64,000 nt of DNA, from positions 60,474,894 through 60,538,893 of the forward strand of contig NW_019211454.1 in NCBI RefSeq assembly GCF_002443255.2, written 5' to 3'. The stretch is from Varroa destructor. Lineage: Eukaryota; Arthropoda; Arachnida; Mesostigmata; Varroidae. The notes under the pieces were generated by a model. That model had not been told where the DNA came from, did no database searches, and saw nothing but the letters and a program-made list of their open reading frames with translations. Of this stretch, positions 11,412 to 23,473 are shown in pieces. The translations under genes and the position numbers were made by a program. The first letter of the stretch is position 1; every line of letters starts with the position of its first letter.

Positions 11412-12550
11412 TAATAACATATCTACTCAGTAAATGTCCCTTCTAAACGACTGAAGTGTACCCGAAAGAATGCGGACACCGTAGATAAAGTACAAAACAT
11501 ACTGCTTCTAATAAGGTCAGCGTTTGCGTTAATGAACTCTGAGCTCTCTTTGATTGCGCCTACTCTAGCAGTCAGAGTTCACCAATGCAAGTGCTAATTA
11601 AATTCGTCTGTATATAACTATATTAAATTTATCTAAGCAGAGAAAGACAACGACGTATAACCAAAGACACTCTCTTTCTAGGAGATTCGGGATAAAAGCA
11701 TTGAAAATCAGAGAATTTACGATAATTACTTAGCACGAAATTTGCAAGTAGAACTAGTCCGTCGGGCACACAAATTGCGTCTGGCGTATGATCCGATATG
11801 CCACCATATCAATCCACACACCATATGCTGACCATATGAATCAAAAACGGTCTCACAGACCTAATGGATAGACATTCAGTTTGTCAATTATACAGACAGA
11901 AGCAGCAGGCAGTATTATTACGCAGTAAAGCATTCTTACAACGGTTTTAGCAAGTGGTGCACTAAGATATATATGTGTGAGACGGCAAATTCTACCCGAG
12001 ATGATTACAACGACTTGCTCGAACTTGATAAACTAAGGCGAAAAACAATATAATTACTTGGGAGACCCAACAAAATATACACGAACTCAGTTTCAACGTA
12101 TCTATTCGTTCCTAAGAAAGTTTGAAGGCTTTTGTATGACAGAGCAGGTCAAACATGCGATAAGCGTCCTTTACCACCAGTAGAGCTACGGTTTGACTGA
12201 AAACGCTGTCTAGATAGTTAAGAGGCTAATGAAAAAAAAAGAAAAACTGTTTTAAAAAAAGGATATCAGCATAGCGTCCAAGTGGCCAGCAAGATAGATT
12301 GTCGTCACCTGTAAAAAAAAAACTGGGCGCATACTGATGCCCGAGATGACATTTCAAACCGTTACATTACATAGGTACACTCTAAACGTTAACAACAAGC
12401 GAAGAAAAGTTCCGATTAATGAACAAAGAAATTCTTAATAACTCGGTTAGGGCCAAATACGGCCGACAGATTTCTCACACCGGTGGGTAATAGGACGCTG
12501 CATCGAAAAGAATAGGCCCAGAACATACAAAATCTACGCCGAGAATGAAG
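11412..12550 (+). pseudogene. gypsy integrase region, heavily decayed
   Basis: Gypsy integrase should lie here, and the text is compatible with it but poorly preserved. A 'DKVQNILLLIRSAF'-like segment near 11,500 fits the tether after RNase H, where family members have 'D..lq.l...i..GWP'. Near 12,275 a frame reads SKWPAR followed by KKTGRI, resembling the C-terminal 'kWipG.iv...Gp.sY' module. I cannot make out a complete HHCC zinc finger or the DDE catalytic core. The call rests on order and these fragments. Confidence 0.5.
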
Positions 12551-12839
12551 CAGAGGCAGTCAGCAATAAGCGACACCTACTACCCAATCCTACGTTGAGT
12601 GATATTGGTAACGATCGACCTGGTGACCAATGTTTTCATTCGTAGAACGTACCAGTATCCAACAAGGTACAGAAGCGAATCATTAAGCTGATCAAATCAC
12701 AGATCTATCGAATCAACGAAGTGAATGTAGATATCACAATGTGCTCAGTCTATGTAATACCAGCTCGACAAACAATATTTTCATAAAATCATGGGTCAGA
12801 CAAAAAACACTACTTTTCGTTCAAGGACCTGCGTTTTAC

Positions 12840-13240
12840 TAAATCAAGTCATCTGGATACATGTATCAACTGATGCTTCCCAGATAGTAAAAACTAGCAT
12901 ACTCACGCCAATCAAATAAGCGTGCGGCTGAAAAATCATTACATCGTAGAGCAAAAAGGCAGAGACAGCACAACAGACAGTCTGGCATAAACAAGGAGCA
13001 GTAAACACCCGCAGGTTTGGAAGTGATGCACTGTTCCTCGCATGCCCCGTAGCGCCAGTACGAGAAAGTGAGGACGGAGCAACATCGATGTGCGACCAAT
13101 ACAGGGCAGAAAAAGCGGGAAAGATGAAGAAAAATACGACAAAACGCAAGATAGGCCAAAAATGACGCTTAGCCCAGAAAAACGCCCAGGGAGCGGTACT
13201 GCCCCTTCGATACAGTACAATAATAATAATAATAATAATT
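12840..13240. other. Stop-poor tract ending in an AAT run
   Basis: Between about 12,940 and 13,150 all three minus-strand frames are open at once, and one + frame (12,950-13,162, 71 codons, no ATG at its start) is open as well. The + frame ends in a lysine-rich tail (AGKMKKNTTKRKIGQK). The purine-rich + strand continues that of the gypsy element, so this may be its 3' coding end or an untranslated 3' region. The tract stops at an (AAT)7 run. No family is recognised. Confidence 0.3.
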
Positions 13241-13246
13241 ATTGTA
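13219..13246. repeat. (AAT)7 run with palindromic end
   Basis: About seven AAT units followed by ATTATTGT, so the end can fold back on ACAATAAT at the start. This may mark the 3' border of the upstream retroelement remnant. Confidence 0.8.
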
Positions 13247-13249
13247 ATA

Positions 13250-16200
13250 AATGATCCATAATTTAGCCATTTAATTCTATATCGTAGTGCTTAGAGACTT
13301 AATTAATATTCACATGTTCTTCGAGAAAAACCAAGGAAAAGGTGCCACATAAACAATGACTGCCTAATAAATCAATGACACATAGGCGTTAATAGTAAGA
13401 TCTCTTGTCGTTATTAACTGAGCAGACAGCATCTTATAAAAAAAAAAAAAGACAGGTATCTTATAAAAAACCTTCAAAGGTTACCGAGCTATCGTAAACG
13501 CCTGTTTATTAGGCAGCAGTACACCAGCGTCACGACCCAACGTTTGTCCTATCAAAATACCAGCTCAATTTTACTATGCTGAATGAAGGAACAAATGGAT
13601 TAAAGGAGGTTATGCGTACATCATTACTGGAACGTAATTGAGAGTAGATCCTATCTTAAAGCTATCAATTATGGTGCTTTGAAAATAATTCCTAGCAGTC
13701 GGGGATGTTACTTATAAGAAACACGTGCATAGATTGCACGCTGTACGTTACTAATTGCATTTACAATGATAATAACAAGGAATACAATCAGGGGACGCAA
13801 GAAACATCAATATAACATCGGCTGCTGACATACAATATACTATACATGCATGTCTAAGCTAGTTATCGTAAATTACGCGGCATAACTTGAAGTTACAATT
13901 TCATACTAGACAGGGCTGAAAACAGACAGCCCTGTCAGGACACACCTATATTTTATATTGGCCATTATTAGCAATTTTTACTCTAATATATACCTATGTA
14001 TTAGACAAAAAATCTAGGGTATATGAATCGTACATCTGTACGTATGTATTGTGTAGTGATTTCTCGAAAAATGAATTATCCTCAATATTTGGGTGAAGTT
14101 GTCCTGTATATGTTGCCGTTACACACAGAAATGGACGTTGGATGCAGTTCAGATCTGTGTAATCCAAGCTTGTTATCGTAAGTTCTAGTTAGGTAACAAC
14201 GAGGAACGGCTAACATCTATAAATGAAAACCTTTGCTAAGAACGCCTACAGCGTCGTACTGATCAAATTGAAACCTGTCGTGAACAAGGGAAGGGTCATT
14301 TCCACTGATGTGAGAAAGGTAATGTTAAGTACCAGATAATTGCTAACGATATAGCGTATCAGCAGCCTCATTTGAGTCTAGAAGCAGTACGCCTGGAGAT
14401 CCTCTTGGACAGCTAAAAGTGTTGAATCGAAGTAGTCTGCCAGCCGTCAAAGTTAAAATGAGCTAATATGGGGTATCGAGACATCGGTAGCCGCATATAG
14501 AAAAATTATATGGAAATCTTCGCCATATTGAGCAACTGTGAGCTTCATTTTACTAAACGGATCCTTGATGTATAGACGGATGAACACCTCGAACCAGCGA
14601 TGAAAATAACTGTGAGCCATTCAAATGTACTCGTGTAAATAATTCAATAGAAATGGAAACGTATACATTATATACGCTGACGTAAGCCGCTTTGCACAGC
14701 CTTATACAGAATCAGGAACGTTCTTTTGCGAACAAACACACCATACATCCGCGCGCAATTAGATGGCACCTATAGCCAACTTTTTTCTCTTCTTTACTTG
14801 TATTTATTCACTAAAATAAGCAGTATAATTGCCCGTGTATATAATGGCAGCATTACAAGCGAGTGTGCCAATTATGCTATATGACAACAGTTTACAGCCA
14901 CGCATGCAGATATGTCAATAAATACACGCACGAACATTAACGAACGACAAATGTAGTCTTCTTCCTCTTCTGAGGTAGATGGACGCCGTCAGAAAACATG
15001 CCCTCATCGTACCCTTTCGTACCACCCCTGCACCAGCCGATCTATCCAGCCCTAGGCTCAGAGAACAAAAGACACTTATTAGATTTATATATAGCAGCCT
15101 ATAGTTATACAGCAACGATTGAAAGATCAGCGAAACACTTGCACAGATTGTGAGATATTAGTGCTTGATGAGGTACGGTTCGGAGGTTGGCGAGCCCAAG
15201 CTAGTGAGGTTCACTTATTGCTTGACAAGGTATGTCGGCCTACTCGTCTCTAACCTTTTCAGGCTTATTCCTCTGCGCAAAGCCACAAGGTTAGTACAGT
15301 GCAGTCGATTTAATTGCTGGGCTGAACGCTACATTCGTACGCATTTTGGCCAATAAAGTGTCTATGTGTTTGTGGATACACGTATATTTGTTGGTGTCGA
15401 TATATACGATACAAAGGCAAGTGTGCACTAAGCCAAAGACGGACGATGCAACACGTAATACGCTAGACGTATTGCTCACGTAAAACATGGATTAAGGTTG
15501 AGACAGTTTGCGATGCCTTGTCTGAGTGGCAGTCCACTGAAATAGATGCGACACATGCTTCTGCCGCAGCGTTCCACGTTATATTAGAATCACCCTATCA
15601 ATGACGTACGTACATACGTAAGATCTGAACATGTGTACACCCGCGCAATGCAAAAGATTGAGTAAGATCTTTCGCAATGGATTTATTTCGTGCGATGCAG
15701 ATGATTGCATCAGATGTCCTAAACATCAGCAAGAACCTAACTCTAATTATAAACACCATTTACTACTAGATTTGTAACAGAGAGAGCACTACTTTTGGCA
15801 TATGGACATTCCACGCATAGGTTAGGGATGATTTCATTAAGACGTTTTTACTCATTGAAAATCTAACTGTTAGCAGAAATTCAAGTCAATGTTCAGCTTT
15901 CTCTGCGAAGCAGTTCGCTAAAAACACCCCGTGAAAAATTAAATTTTCCGCAGTACATTTAGCGAAAAACAAAATTTATAAGATAATTTATAAGATAACG
16001 CGACACGAACGTGCAATGAAAATATGTTTCCAACAAATTCTGTTATTCAAGGCGCAACGGGACAGAAGCAGGCCGTATAATATACGAATATCTATATCCG
16101 CCGACGCCAAATGGGTCTATTTGTGCTGGAGGGTATCACGTTTGCTTGTTACGCCATTTGGGTTCACGGAACAGTAATTGGATAAGTATGTTCATCGCAA

Positions 16201-18110
16201 AAGTCTCGATTTTGTTTCCTCTTTTAAGTGCCCTCTTTAACTACTGCTACAGTGGCAAAGCTTTAGCTATGGGAACTTTAGACAGGGAAAGCGTATGTGA
16301 TATCGCTGAGACATCAAGGGTTCAAGGCTCGATTACGCGTAGACTGGATTTTGCTATTGCACGCTATAATGGCTCATAATTTTAGCCACGCTTAATTATA
16401 TACACATTCGCAAAAATAACAAAGTATATATGGTTATTTATACCACTGAAAGCCATTTAAAACCGTTGGAATGACTAGCATAGATATTCTTCGGTGTGGC
16501 GCAATCACTGTGAAATATTTAAACGAGTTTCGAGCGTTTTTCCAACTTTGAAGTTACCTATATCTAGTATTATAAGTTACGTGAATTGGGCGTCGGTGTC
16601 AGTTGTGGCAGTATGTGTTTAAAATACCTTTATTCAGACTTAGAAGACCTGACAAGTAGTAAAATCACTGCAAGCATCTTACAATTTTATCACGACGATT
16701 AAATCATGATACGCTATGTGAAGAAATGTTTTCATCGCTCCCATGCTTCAATTTTTGACGCGAAAGACGCTGCTTATAATGGTCAACCAGTTAGGGAAAA
16801 AAGCTGATGACCTCATCCCCACGTAATGAAACACTATGGACCATTAGAGAATTCTAAAGGAGGCTGGCGGCCAACCACATTCAAGTATCCCGCAAGCGGA
16901 TTTATTCGATCATATTTCTAGCCATGAATTTTTAGAGAGCCGTAACAAAATCTAGCAATTTTTATCGCATGTAGTAAAAAATGATTGCGCCTCACAGCTT
17001 CCTGCCATTAGACCGACGTCACGGGAGGTGCCGCTATGCGTTTGGTGGGAATAGTCCTTATGAGCTGCCGCCGTTTGCCAAAGCAATTAATTTAGATCTC
17101 TGTTATCACCAACTAACAAGGTCACACGATCGGAACTAGCACACAAAAGTGGCAGAAGGTTACGATCGAGCAAAAGGCAGCGTACATTTAGTCTATCGAT
17201 GTTATTTAAAAATTTGCTTTGACGTTAGCTTTAAAACGATCAGTAAATATTAAACACATTCGAAAAATCACTATTGTAAATGTCGCTTTGCATATGAATA
17301 GCTGGTAATATACGTCTGTTTTAGAGTTGCTATGGGCCAGACATATATTAGTAGCTATTGGCGCAGCTGTCGTTCTAAATGTTCCTCGACCTGTTCTTTT
17401 AATTCAATTTAGAAATGTACGCGGACACAATTTCAAATACGTACATGATAAAAGCGATACCTGTTCGAAATTAGGGACATATGCCTGCATAATTCGCAAC
17501 AGCGGCAATCCCTCGAATGGGTTATTTGGTAGAGTAGAATATGGAACGAATTTAATTAGATTAAATGCTATCTAGGAGATAATAACAACGAACAGCGCTC
17601 ATAATAGCCAGGCACACACTCCCTTGCCCAGGCGAAATGCTTCTGCAGCGACAATAGCAGACGTTAATTTCCGCGTGGCGTCTTAACCGCAAGGACTTTC
17701 GTCCTGTGTCTTTGCTGAGCGCCATGGTCGTGGCTTCTTTGTTGGTTCGCGATCATCCGGACGTGGCGCCCAAAATCGCCAGTAAATGATATGGAAAGAT
17801 TCTTCAAAGCGTTTAGATAAGTTCGTAAACAATATGTTGATAAACACGAAAAATGATCCGAGCGCGAATACGATAAGCATCAGGGTTGACCTCTTCTACG
17901 TAGTACACGTGGCCGCTCTAAAATATACACACCGTTTATCGAATCATCATTTTCTTGTTGTGCTGCTTTCCAAAATCTATTTACCTGGTAATAATTAATT
18001 CACTAACATTTTCTTTTGTTTTAAAATGTTATCGAAATGTAGCAGGGGTACGAAGACAATGTCGCAGATACATCCGCGCGACTGGATAAAAATTTGTTGG
18101 AAAGGAATCG
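13250..18110. other. Gene-free stretch with small repeats
   Basis: No gene is recognised. Small structures include TATCTTATAAAAAA repeated around an A-run at about 13,434-13,470; a 10-bp inverted repeat GACAGGGCTG/CAGCCCTGTC at 13,909-13,936 with an 8-base loop; and a perfect 12-bp tandem duplication (TTTATAAGATAA) at 15,975-15,998. Open frames near 15.2, 16.2 and 17.4 kb are short and not protein-like. Confidence 0.5.
15975..15998 (+). repeat. Perfect 12-bp tandem duplication
   Basis: TTTATAAGATAA occurs twice head to tail (15,975-15,986 and 15,987-15,998) with no mismatch, a recent slippage product. Confidence 0.9.
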
Positions 18111-18119
18111 ACTCGCCCA

Positions 18120-18417
18120 GGTGCGGTCCCGAAAATCAAAAACGTCTACCGGCTTCACTAGCCGAGAAGATGTACTGGGAAGTTATAATATCCCATAAGA
18201 TTCCACTGTGAAACAGTTTGTCGTAAGTTTTGAGCTGGGCATCGGCAAACCAACCGTCTACTGCGTTGTAAGACGTGACAAGTGGTTACGTAAAGAAAGT
18301 TACGTCAATTTTGGCGGTGACAGATGAAGATGGTCCAGACCGAAAAAAGCTATTTACAAATGGTACTTGGGACAGTTTTCGGAGTACAGTTATTTAGAGC
18401 TAATGGACAATTTTCTA
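18120..18417 (+). pseudogene. Tigger/jerky-like transposase N-terminus (pogo superfamily remnant)
   Basis: Pogo/Tigger and jerky-type proteins begin with a psq-type helix-turn-helix and a CENP-B-type DNA-binding domain. In one frame 18,137-18,200 reads KRLPASLAEKMYWEVI, fitting the 'rkrlsl.eKlevI..ie' opening of the first domain. After a one-base shift, the frame from 18,208 reads LGIGKPTVYCVVRRDKWLRK, the helix-turn-helix 'fgigkSTvy.I.k.kdk'. After one stop the same frame continues RPKKAIYKWYLGQFSEYSYL, which fits the start of the CENP-B domain ('p.le.alykWflqqrs.g..lsg'). The second frame has only one stop in 70 codons. No DDE catalytic core is found downstream, so this is a 5' fragment. 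Two consecutive domain matches in the right order make coincidence less likely, but the identity is from memory only. Confidence 0.5.
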
Positions 18418-18419
18418 TA

Positions 18420-20515
18420 GTAATACGTCTGAGAATAAAGTATTCATTACAAACAGGCATGTGTCTGTATTGAATTGTGTAGAACGATTTTTATTCAAGT
18501 AAGTCAAAAGTGAACAAATCAACGACCTTGTCCTTGATTCAGGTGTTCAGGCAGGCCGAAATAATATCAGCATGACATTATCAGAACTATTTTATGAGTT
18601 TTGTATTTAACATAATACTAGCTAATTTATAGAGAGCTATTTACGGGGTAGCGAAATAGCAAAGTTATTGGTACCACAGTTATGCATATGTGTTGTTTCT
18701 CATCTCTCACAGACATCTGAGTAATTCCGGGACTGATCGTAGCGCTTGTCTTTTGGAGATAATCTACCCTTAGACGGAGAGGATTCGTCTTCGTGGCTAG
18801 TTTCAAAATCCTGCCCAGGATATTACAGAATATATAAGACATCATTTTCTAGTAGTGTGCAATCTAACTATGTGCCCTGTTAAATTACGGTTTTGTTGTA
18901 CCTATGATATATTTCAAGTTCGACCTTTTTTTTTTTTGCTATCGAGTAGACTTGGCAAGCCCGTTTAGACTCGGCCTGCTCTATAGAGGGAGGCTACACT
19001 TTTTTTTTTTTGTAAAGTGTCGCTTTAAATAAATCTATCGTTATGTGGCGGCTGCAAAAACTTCAAATCGATCGATGGCTCCACCGCAACACAAGAACTT
19101 AGCGTGTGACTTGATTGGCACATTCTGAAATTCTCTACAATGTAAAAAAGGGTAAAATTTGGATCATGACCAGCATCTGCTTAGATTTACTTATACGCTG
19201 AACTGTTACATAAAAGCGGAACTAGGTCCAACTTTGAGCGAATCATTTCAGCTTCATGGCTGCGTTCATTTTTTTAAAAAGAGACTAAAGTCACAAACGT
19301 CTCTTTGTTACCATGTTTAAGATAGATACATTGCGGAGATGACTACTCCCAAAGATGATAAAATAGCTTTGGTAAAAAATCATTACACAAATGCAATCAT
19401 AAATCAAGTTAGTCAGGAGTATCAGTTACTTACGAAGGCAATAGATAGAAAAGGCCTAAGATAGATGTCACCCGCAAAGCAAACATTTCCCCTCAGAGTT
19501 AGTCATGTTGTTACATTACTACTAAAACAGGCTACGTAGAAATTATTGTAAACGGCGTAATTTACGGATTCATTCAAGTGCGTCTATATACATATAGCAG
19601 CAGAGACCAGAGCTAAGGCCCAGCGTATCCATTCGTGCACTTCGTCTTGCTGCTTTTCCAATTGCATTCTACTTTCGTAGCCGATACGCGAAGTAGAGAG
19701 TCGGTTGCGTAAAGAATATGTGTTTGTAACGTGCACAAATCCATTGTACGTATGCGTGCTTGGACGCAGCCTGCCGTTAGCCCACAAGCAACGTTCTTTA
19801 ACATGAGTTTTGCCTTAGCTGTTTTAACAAAAAAGTTAAGCTGCTGTAACTGCAACTAAAACGACCCATATTCAACTCATCCGAGAGTTCCCTCGAGAAG
19901 TCTCATGGTCTACCCACATCTGACTTCGACTGGAAACATCATTGCTCGTCTTAGGTGAGAGGTTCAACTCGATGTGGGCAAGTAGCTGTGGGTTTAGATC
20001 AGTCGCGCAAAGGTTAACTTCATTATTTGTCTAGTAAGTGAGAAGAAATAACTGAAATTGGTTAAAGCCTAATGTACTGCAATGCCCATTTACCGACATA
20101 CTGTGTGTTAGTACATGGATAATTTTATCACCTTTCCTTAGTACCACATTCGCGATTATCGTGAAGTTTTCGTGTATGAAGTGTCGAAGTATGGGAGTTA
20201 TTATGCAAATTGCAGAGATGAGTAAACGCTGTAGTCACGTGTTGGTCGAAGACTTCCGAACGGCCAGACCAACACTGAATCTACTCAAACGCCATTGAAC
20301 CAAAGAGTGCTTGGCCATTAATGTACAACTTAATTTTCATTCCGTGATGAATAGGTACTGCTCTAAAGAGAACTATAGAAAACATGACCACTTTTGGCCT
20401 TTTCAACCAATACACTGTGCTATAATAGATAAATACTGCCAACGTCTATCTAATTATAGTTCCCATTAGTTTATTTTTTCAAAGATCTATATACATCCAT
20501 TTCTTTTTTAAATTT
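18420..20515. other. Gene-free stretch with two T runs
   Basis: No coding similarity. There are T runs at about 18,926-18,937 and 18,999-19,010. Overlapping minus frames near 19,584-19,855 are not protein-like. The missing catalytic half of the Tigger-like element would be expected here and was not found. Confidence 0.45.
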
Positions 20516-20521
20516 CTGTAG

Positions 20522-21014
20522 GCTCCATTGCAAAAACGACTTCGATTTCCTGTTGTTATTACTAATGATACTGATTCAGCGAAATCGGATTCCGATCTCT
20601 GTTCGGAATTGGATCTTTCCATGGATAAAACAGAACGACATCGGGCTCTTTGAGAACACAGAAGCGTTATTTTCTCTCTAAGCGCCTGAGTTCAGAGGCA
20701 ACTGTGTAAATTTTTTCTAAAAACGCTACGATTTATGTTACATGCATACAGAGTCAATGGAGTAGCGCATTTCGGTCCGAATGAATCGTGACGTGTATCT
20801 GCGATCTTTTCGATCTACGTACACATTCAACTCAGATACACTGTGGATGCAACATAAAAAAGCTAAATGTTCTACATTAAAACCATCCTATGTATACACA
20901 GGCCTGTGTCCTGTACGATCGCGTCGGCATCGTCATACGAACAACAGAAATGTCAGAAAAACATGCAAAGGAAAAGACGACCCATTTCTATGCGAAAAAA
21001 TAACCCAATTTTAA
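20522..21014 (+). pseudogene. Possible piggyBac-like trace (weak)
   Basis: Two pieces. First, a pyrimidine-rich tract ending TTTCTGTAG precedes an open segment (20,522-20,653) rich in Ser and Asp, read as an acidic stretch TDSAKSDSDLCSELD. Second, a + frame of 77 codons ending at 21,014 closes with a Cys-containing segment: CPVRSRRHR, then RKTCKGKDDPFLCEKITQF. This resembles the C-terminal zinc-finger spacing of piggyBac transposases (C..C, then C..C....LC...CF), but several cysteines are missing. The DDD catalytic middle is absent. An unrelated chance match is quite possible. Confidence 0.2.
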
Positions 21015-23301
21015 TAGGTAATCTAATACATCGTGGCTAAGCATCTGTCCATGGTCTTTTTAGCAGAGGGATCTATAAGTATCAGGTTTATGAGGTTTCA
21101 CTGTAAACATCGAATTATTATTCTACGATAGTGAACGAGCTCTTGGACGATCAAACGCTGCCTGAAGAAAAATGTATATGGATTTGATCAAAACACAGTA
21201 GAAAGCTGATTGGCACCTTGACGTCTCGCTCGTTCCACCTACCCGATTGTAAAGGCAAAATAAATTCAGCTGCTTTTTTTGGAACTGCCTACGTCGTATG
21301 TAACGACCTAGACGGCTCAAATCCACGAGAAGGTCGGCCATTGTTCTTTGCACGCCAGCTTTGCTAGTAACGATTAGGTTGAGATTCGGCCACCCGTAAC
21401 AAAACAGGCTTGATTGACTGGCCGTAGCACATGATATTCTCCCATGTAGGAATCGTCTATGAAGCATGCGACCTTTTGGGGATATTTATTACGGTTGGCT
21501 TGTCGTGGGCATAAATAATGGTAGAAAAGGTCGTTTCTTTGTCTGTCTTCCTCTTGAATAAATTGGGCTCGTATTCTTATTTGTTTCAATACAGCACAGG
21601 AGTAGCTGCAGACCCTCCGCTGTTGACAGCAAATTTGCTATGACATTTTGTGGATCCATCATGGACTATAAACAAATAAGTGGACTGTAACCTAAAAGTA
21701 GTGTGAAATTTTCAAACGAAGTGCCCCTCCCTCTCCCAATGTAAAACCACCATGAAGTAGCTCCTTGTAAATCTATTTTAAATATATAGATATTTTAGTA
21801 AAAGTAAGATTTAGTAAAAGAAAAATTATTAAACACTGCACGTTCGAAGCCTTTAATATCGTCTATGGTTATGGGTGCTTTTTTGGCCTGTTGTCTGTGC
21901 GTAACTTGGTGAAAGCTATAACATTTTTAAAGGCGCTAACGATATATAAATGACAATTGAGCGTCAAAATTAACGATTCAGCGAATCCGACATCGACTGC
22001 GTGCAGGATTATTCTGCTCAGCCTGCAAGTGCACTGGAACCAATCGAACAGAAATACAATGAAAGTTCCCGTTCTATCATGGCAAAATAGATAATTTTAA
22101 TTATGCACATTGTGGAACTAGCCCTGGTTCGCATTTAATTCACTTGGTCATATATTAGTCGATGGGGAGCCTACGTTCAAAATCTGTTATTCCGAGAACC
22201 TCGTTGCGGTGGGTCGATGTCGTCAACACATCACGAAGAGCTTATGTATTTGATAATATAAATGTTACAGTGTGGAATCTAGATAAGGCTGTGTGTTCGA
22301 ATTTTCTAAGGGCATACCATTTAAGCAAGGTGTTTTGCTGGAATGTCTCAGAATGATGAGCAGCAATATCAGATCAAGCAAGTGCTTTCGAGTTGGAGAA
22401 AAAGTGCCTAGCTTACTAGTGTTACCAATACTATGACAGAAACGAGGAACGCATAGAAAGGATAAGTTAGACATGAGGAAACCGCCGTTCAGTTTGTATT
22501 TCTGCTTTGTTATTGTGCAGGACCTAAAAATTGGTGCCACTAATTAAGCTGCAAGAGATTATTTTGTACAAAATTTGCTAAATCCCAGTTTGTATTAAAG
22601 GACATCTAGACAGACGCCTCGTATCCATTAGAGGACGTGGGCTTTTTCCTTTGGATCGATTCTGTTGTTCAAGTTGAACTATCAATAGTGTTTCTATTAC
22701 TGCACGCCTCTATAAGACACTGGCGTAATTTAGCATTGGCTATAAACTTATTGCACATCTATTTTTTTTTTCTTAAATACAGTTACTATTAAGCTATTAT
22801 AGGCATGTTGTTTTGCCTGGTATTTAGCAACAGCTTGTTGTGTGTCCTTGTATAGTGGCAGCCAGATGGGTCCATTCGGTTACGCATATTGTTGTTCTCC
22901 AAAGCTAGACAAAAGGTGGCGTAAACGTCATTTTCACTTTTGATTTTGACGCTAATGTAATGAAGAGAAATAAAAACCTTAGGACCCTAAAAACAATGTA
23001 ATATCCGGCTACATCTACGACTTTTCACGTAAGTAAAACTCATGCCAGAAAATTTCTCCATCGGCTCCAACAATCGCCACTGCGTCAGCTGCTAAGTCAA
23101 CTTGAACAACCCGCAGCATGAGATATCATCGAATTTTGTCAAACGATATCTTCCAAGTAGAGAGCTAAAATTGACTAAACCGGACAACTAAACCGGAAAT
23201 TGCTAAAAACCGGACTTGAACCCCTGTTTCAATTTCTGCAAGAAAAAATAGAGCGAATCCTTATTTATAGTAAACATTTTGCAGACAGATGCATGCTGAC
23301 A

Positions 23302-23348
23302 CAACTTCATAAACCCTAATACAATTGCTATTAGGGTTTATGAAGTTG
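23302..23348. repeat. Perfect 20-bp inverted repeat, 7-base loop
   Basis: CAACTTCATAAACCCTAATA (23,302-23,321) is followed after seven bases by its exact reverse complement (23,329-23,348). There is no T run or neighbouring gene to suggest a terminator or processed RNA. Perfect arms in old, diverged surroundings imply a recent origin, probably by intrastrand template switching. Confidence 0.95.
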
Positions 23349-23447
23349 CATTTATTTAACGTAACTATGGCATACTTTTCGGTAAGTACAACAATTCGGA
23401 AATCACAAAAGCCGTTCCAATAGTAAGCCGAATCGCGGGGTAATGCT

Positions 23448-23473
23448 AAAAAAAAAAAAAAAAAAAAAAAAAA
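23448..23473 (+). repeat. A26 run
   Basis: Twenty-six uninterrupted adenines, the longest homopolymer in the window. It may be the tail of a retroposed copy on the + strand, but the 100 bases upstream show no SINE, LINE or gene similarity that I can recognise. Confidence 0.9.

Larger units (their letters stand above)
8930..12550 (+). mobile_element. Decayed Ty3/gypsy LTR retrotransposon
   Basis: An old copy of an autonomous Ty3/gypsy-class retrotransposon on the + strand, with remnants in canonical order: gag with a zinc knuckle (to about 9,745), reverse transcriptase (10,228-10,990), RNase H (about 11,040-11,411), then an integrase region. The order RT, RNase H, integrase separates gypsy from copia elements, in which integrase comes first. 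The RT and gag wording resembles the K02A2.6-like group common in invertebrates. Stops and frameshifts are frequent, so it cannot encode a working polyprotein. The coding strand is noticeably A-rich compared with its flanks. I could not recognise LTRs, a primer-binding site or a polypurine tract, so both boundaries are inferred from where similarity fades. The 5' limit may lie a few hundred bases upstream and the 3' limit may reach about 13,200. Confidence 0.85.

Noticed and set aside
23205..23225. B-box-like GGTTCAAGTCC on the minus strand, as a tRNA or SINE
   Set aside because: No A-box at the right spacing and no similarity to the SINE copies. Adjacent AACCGGA repeats explain the word.
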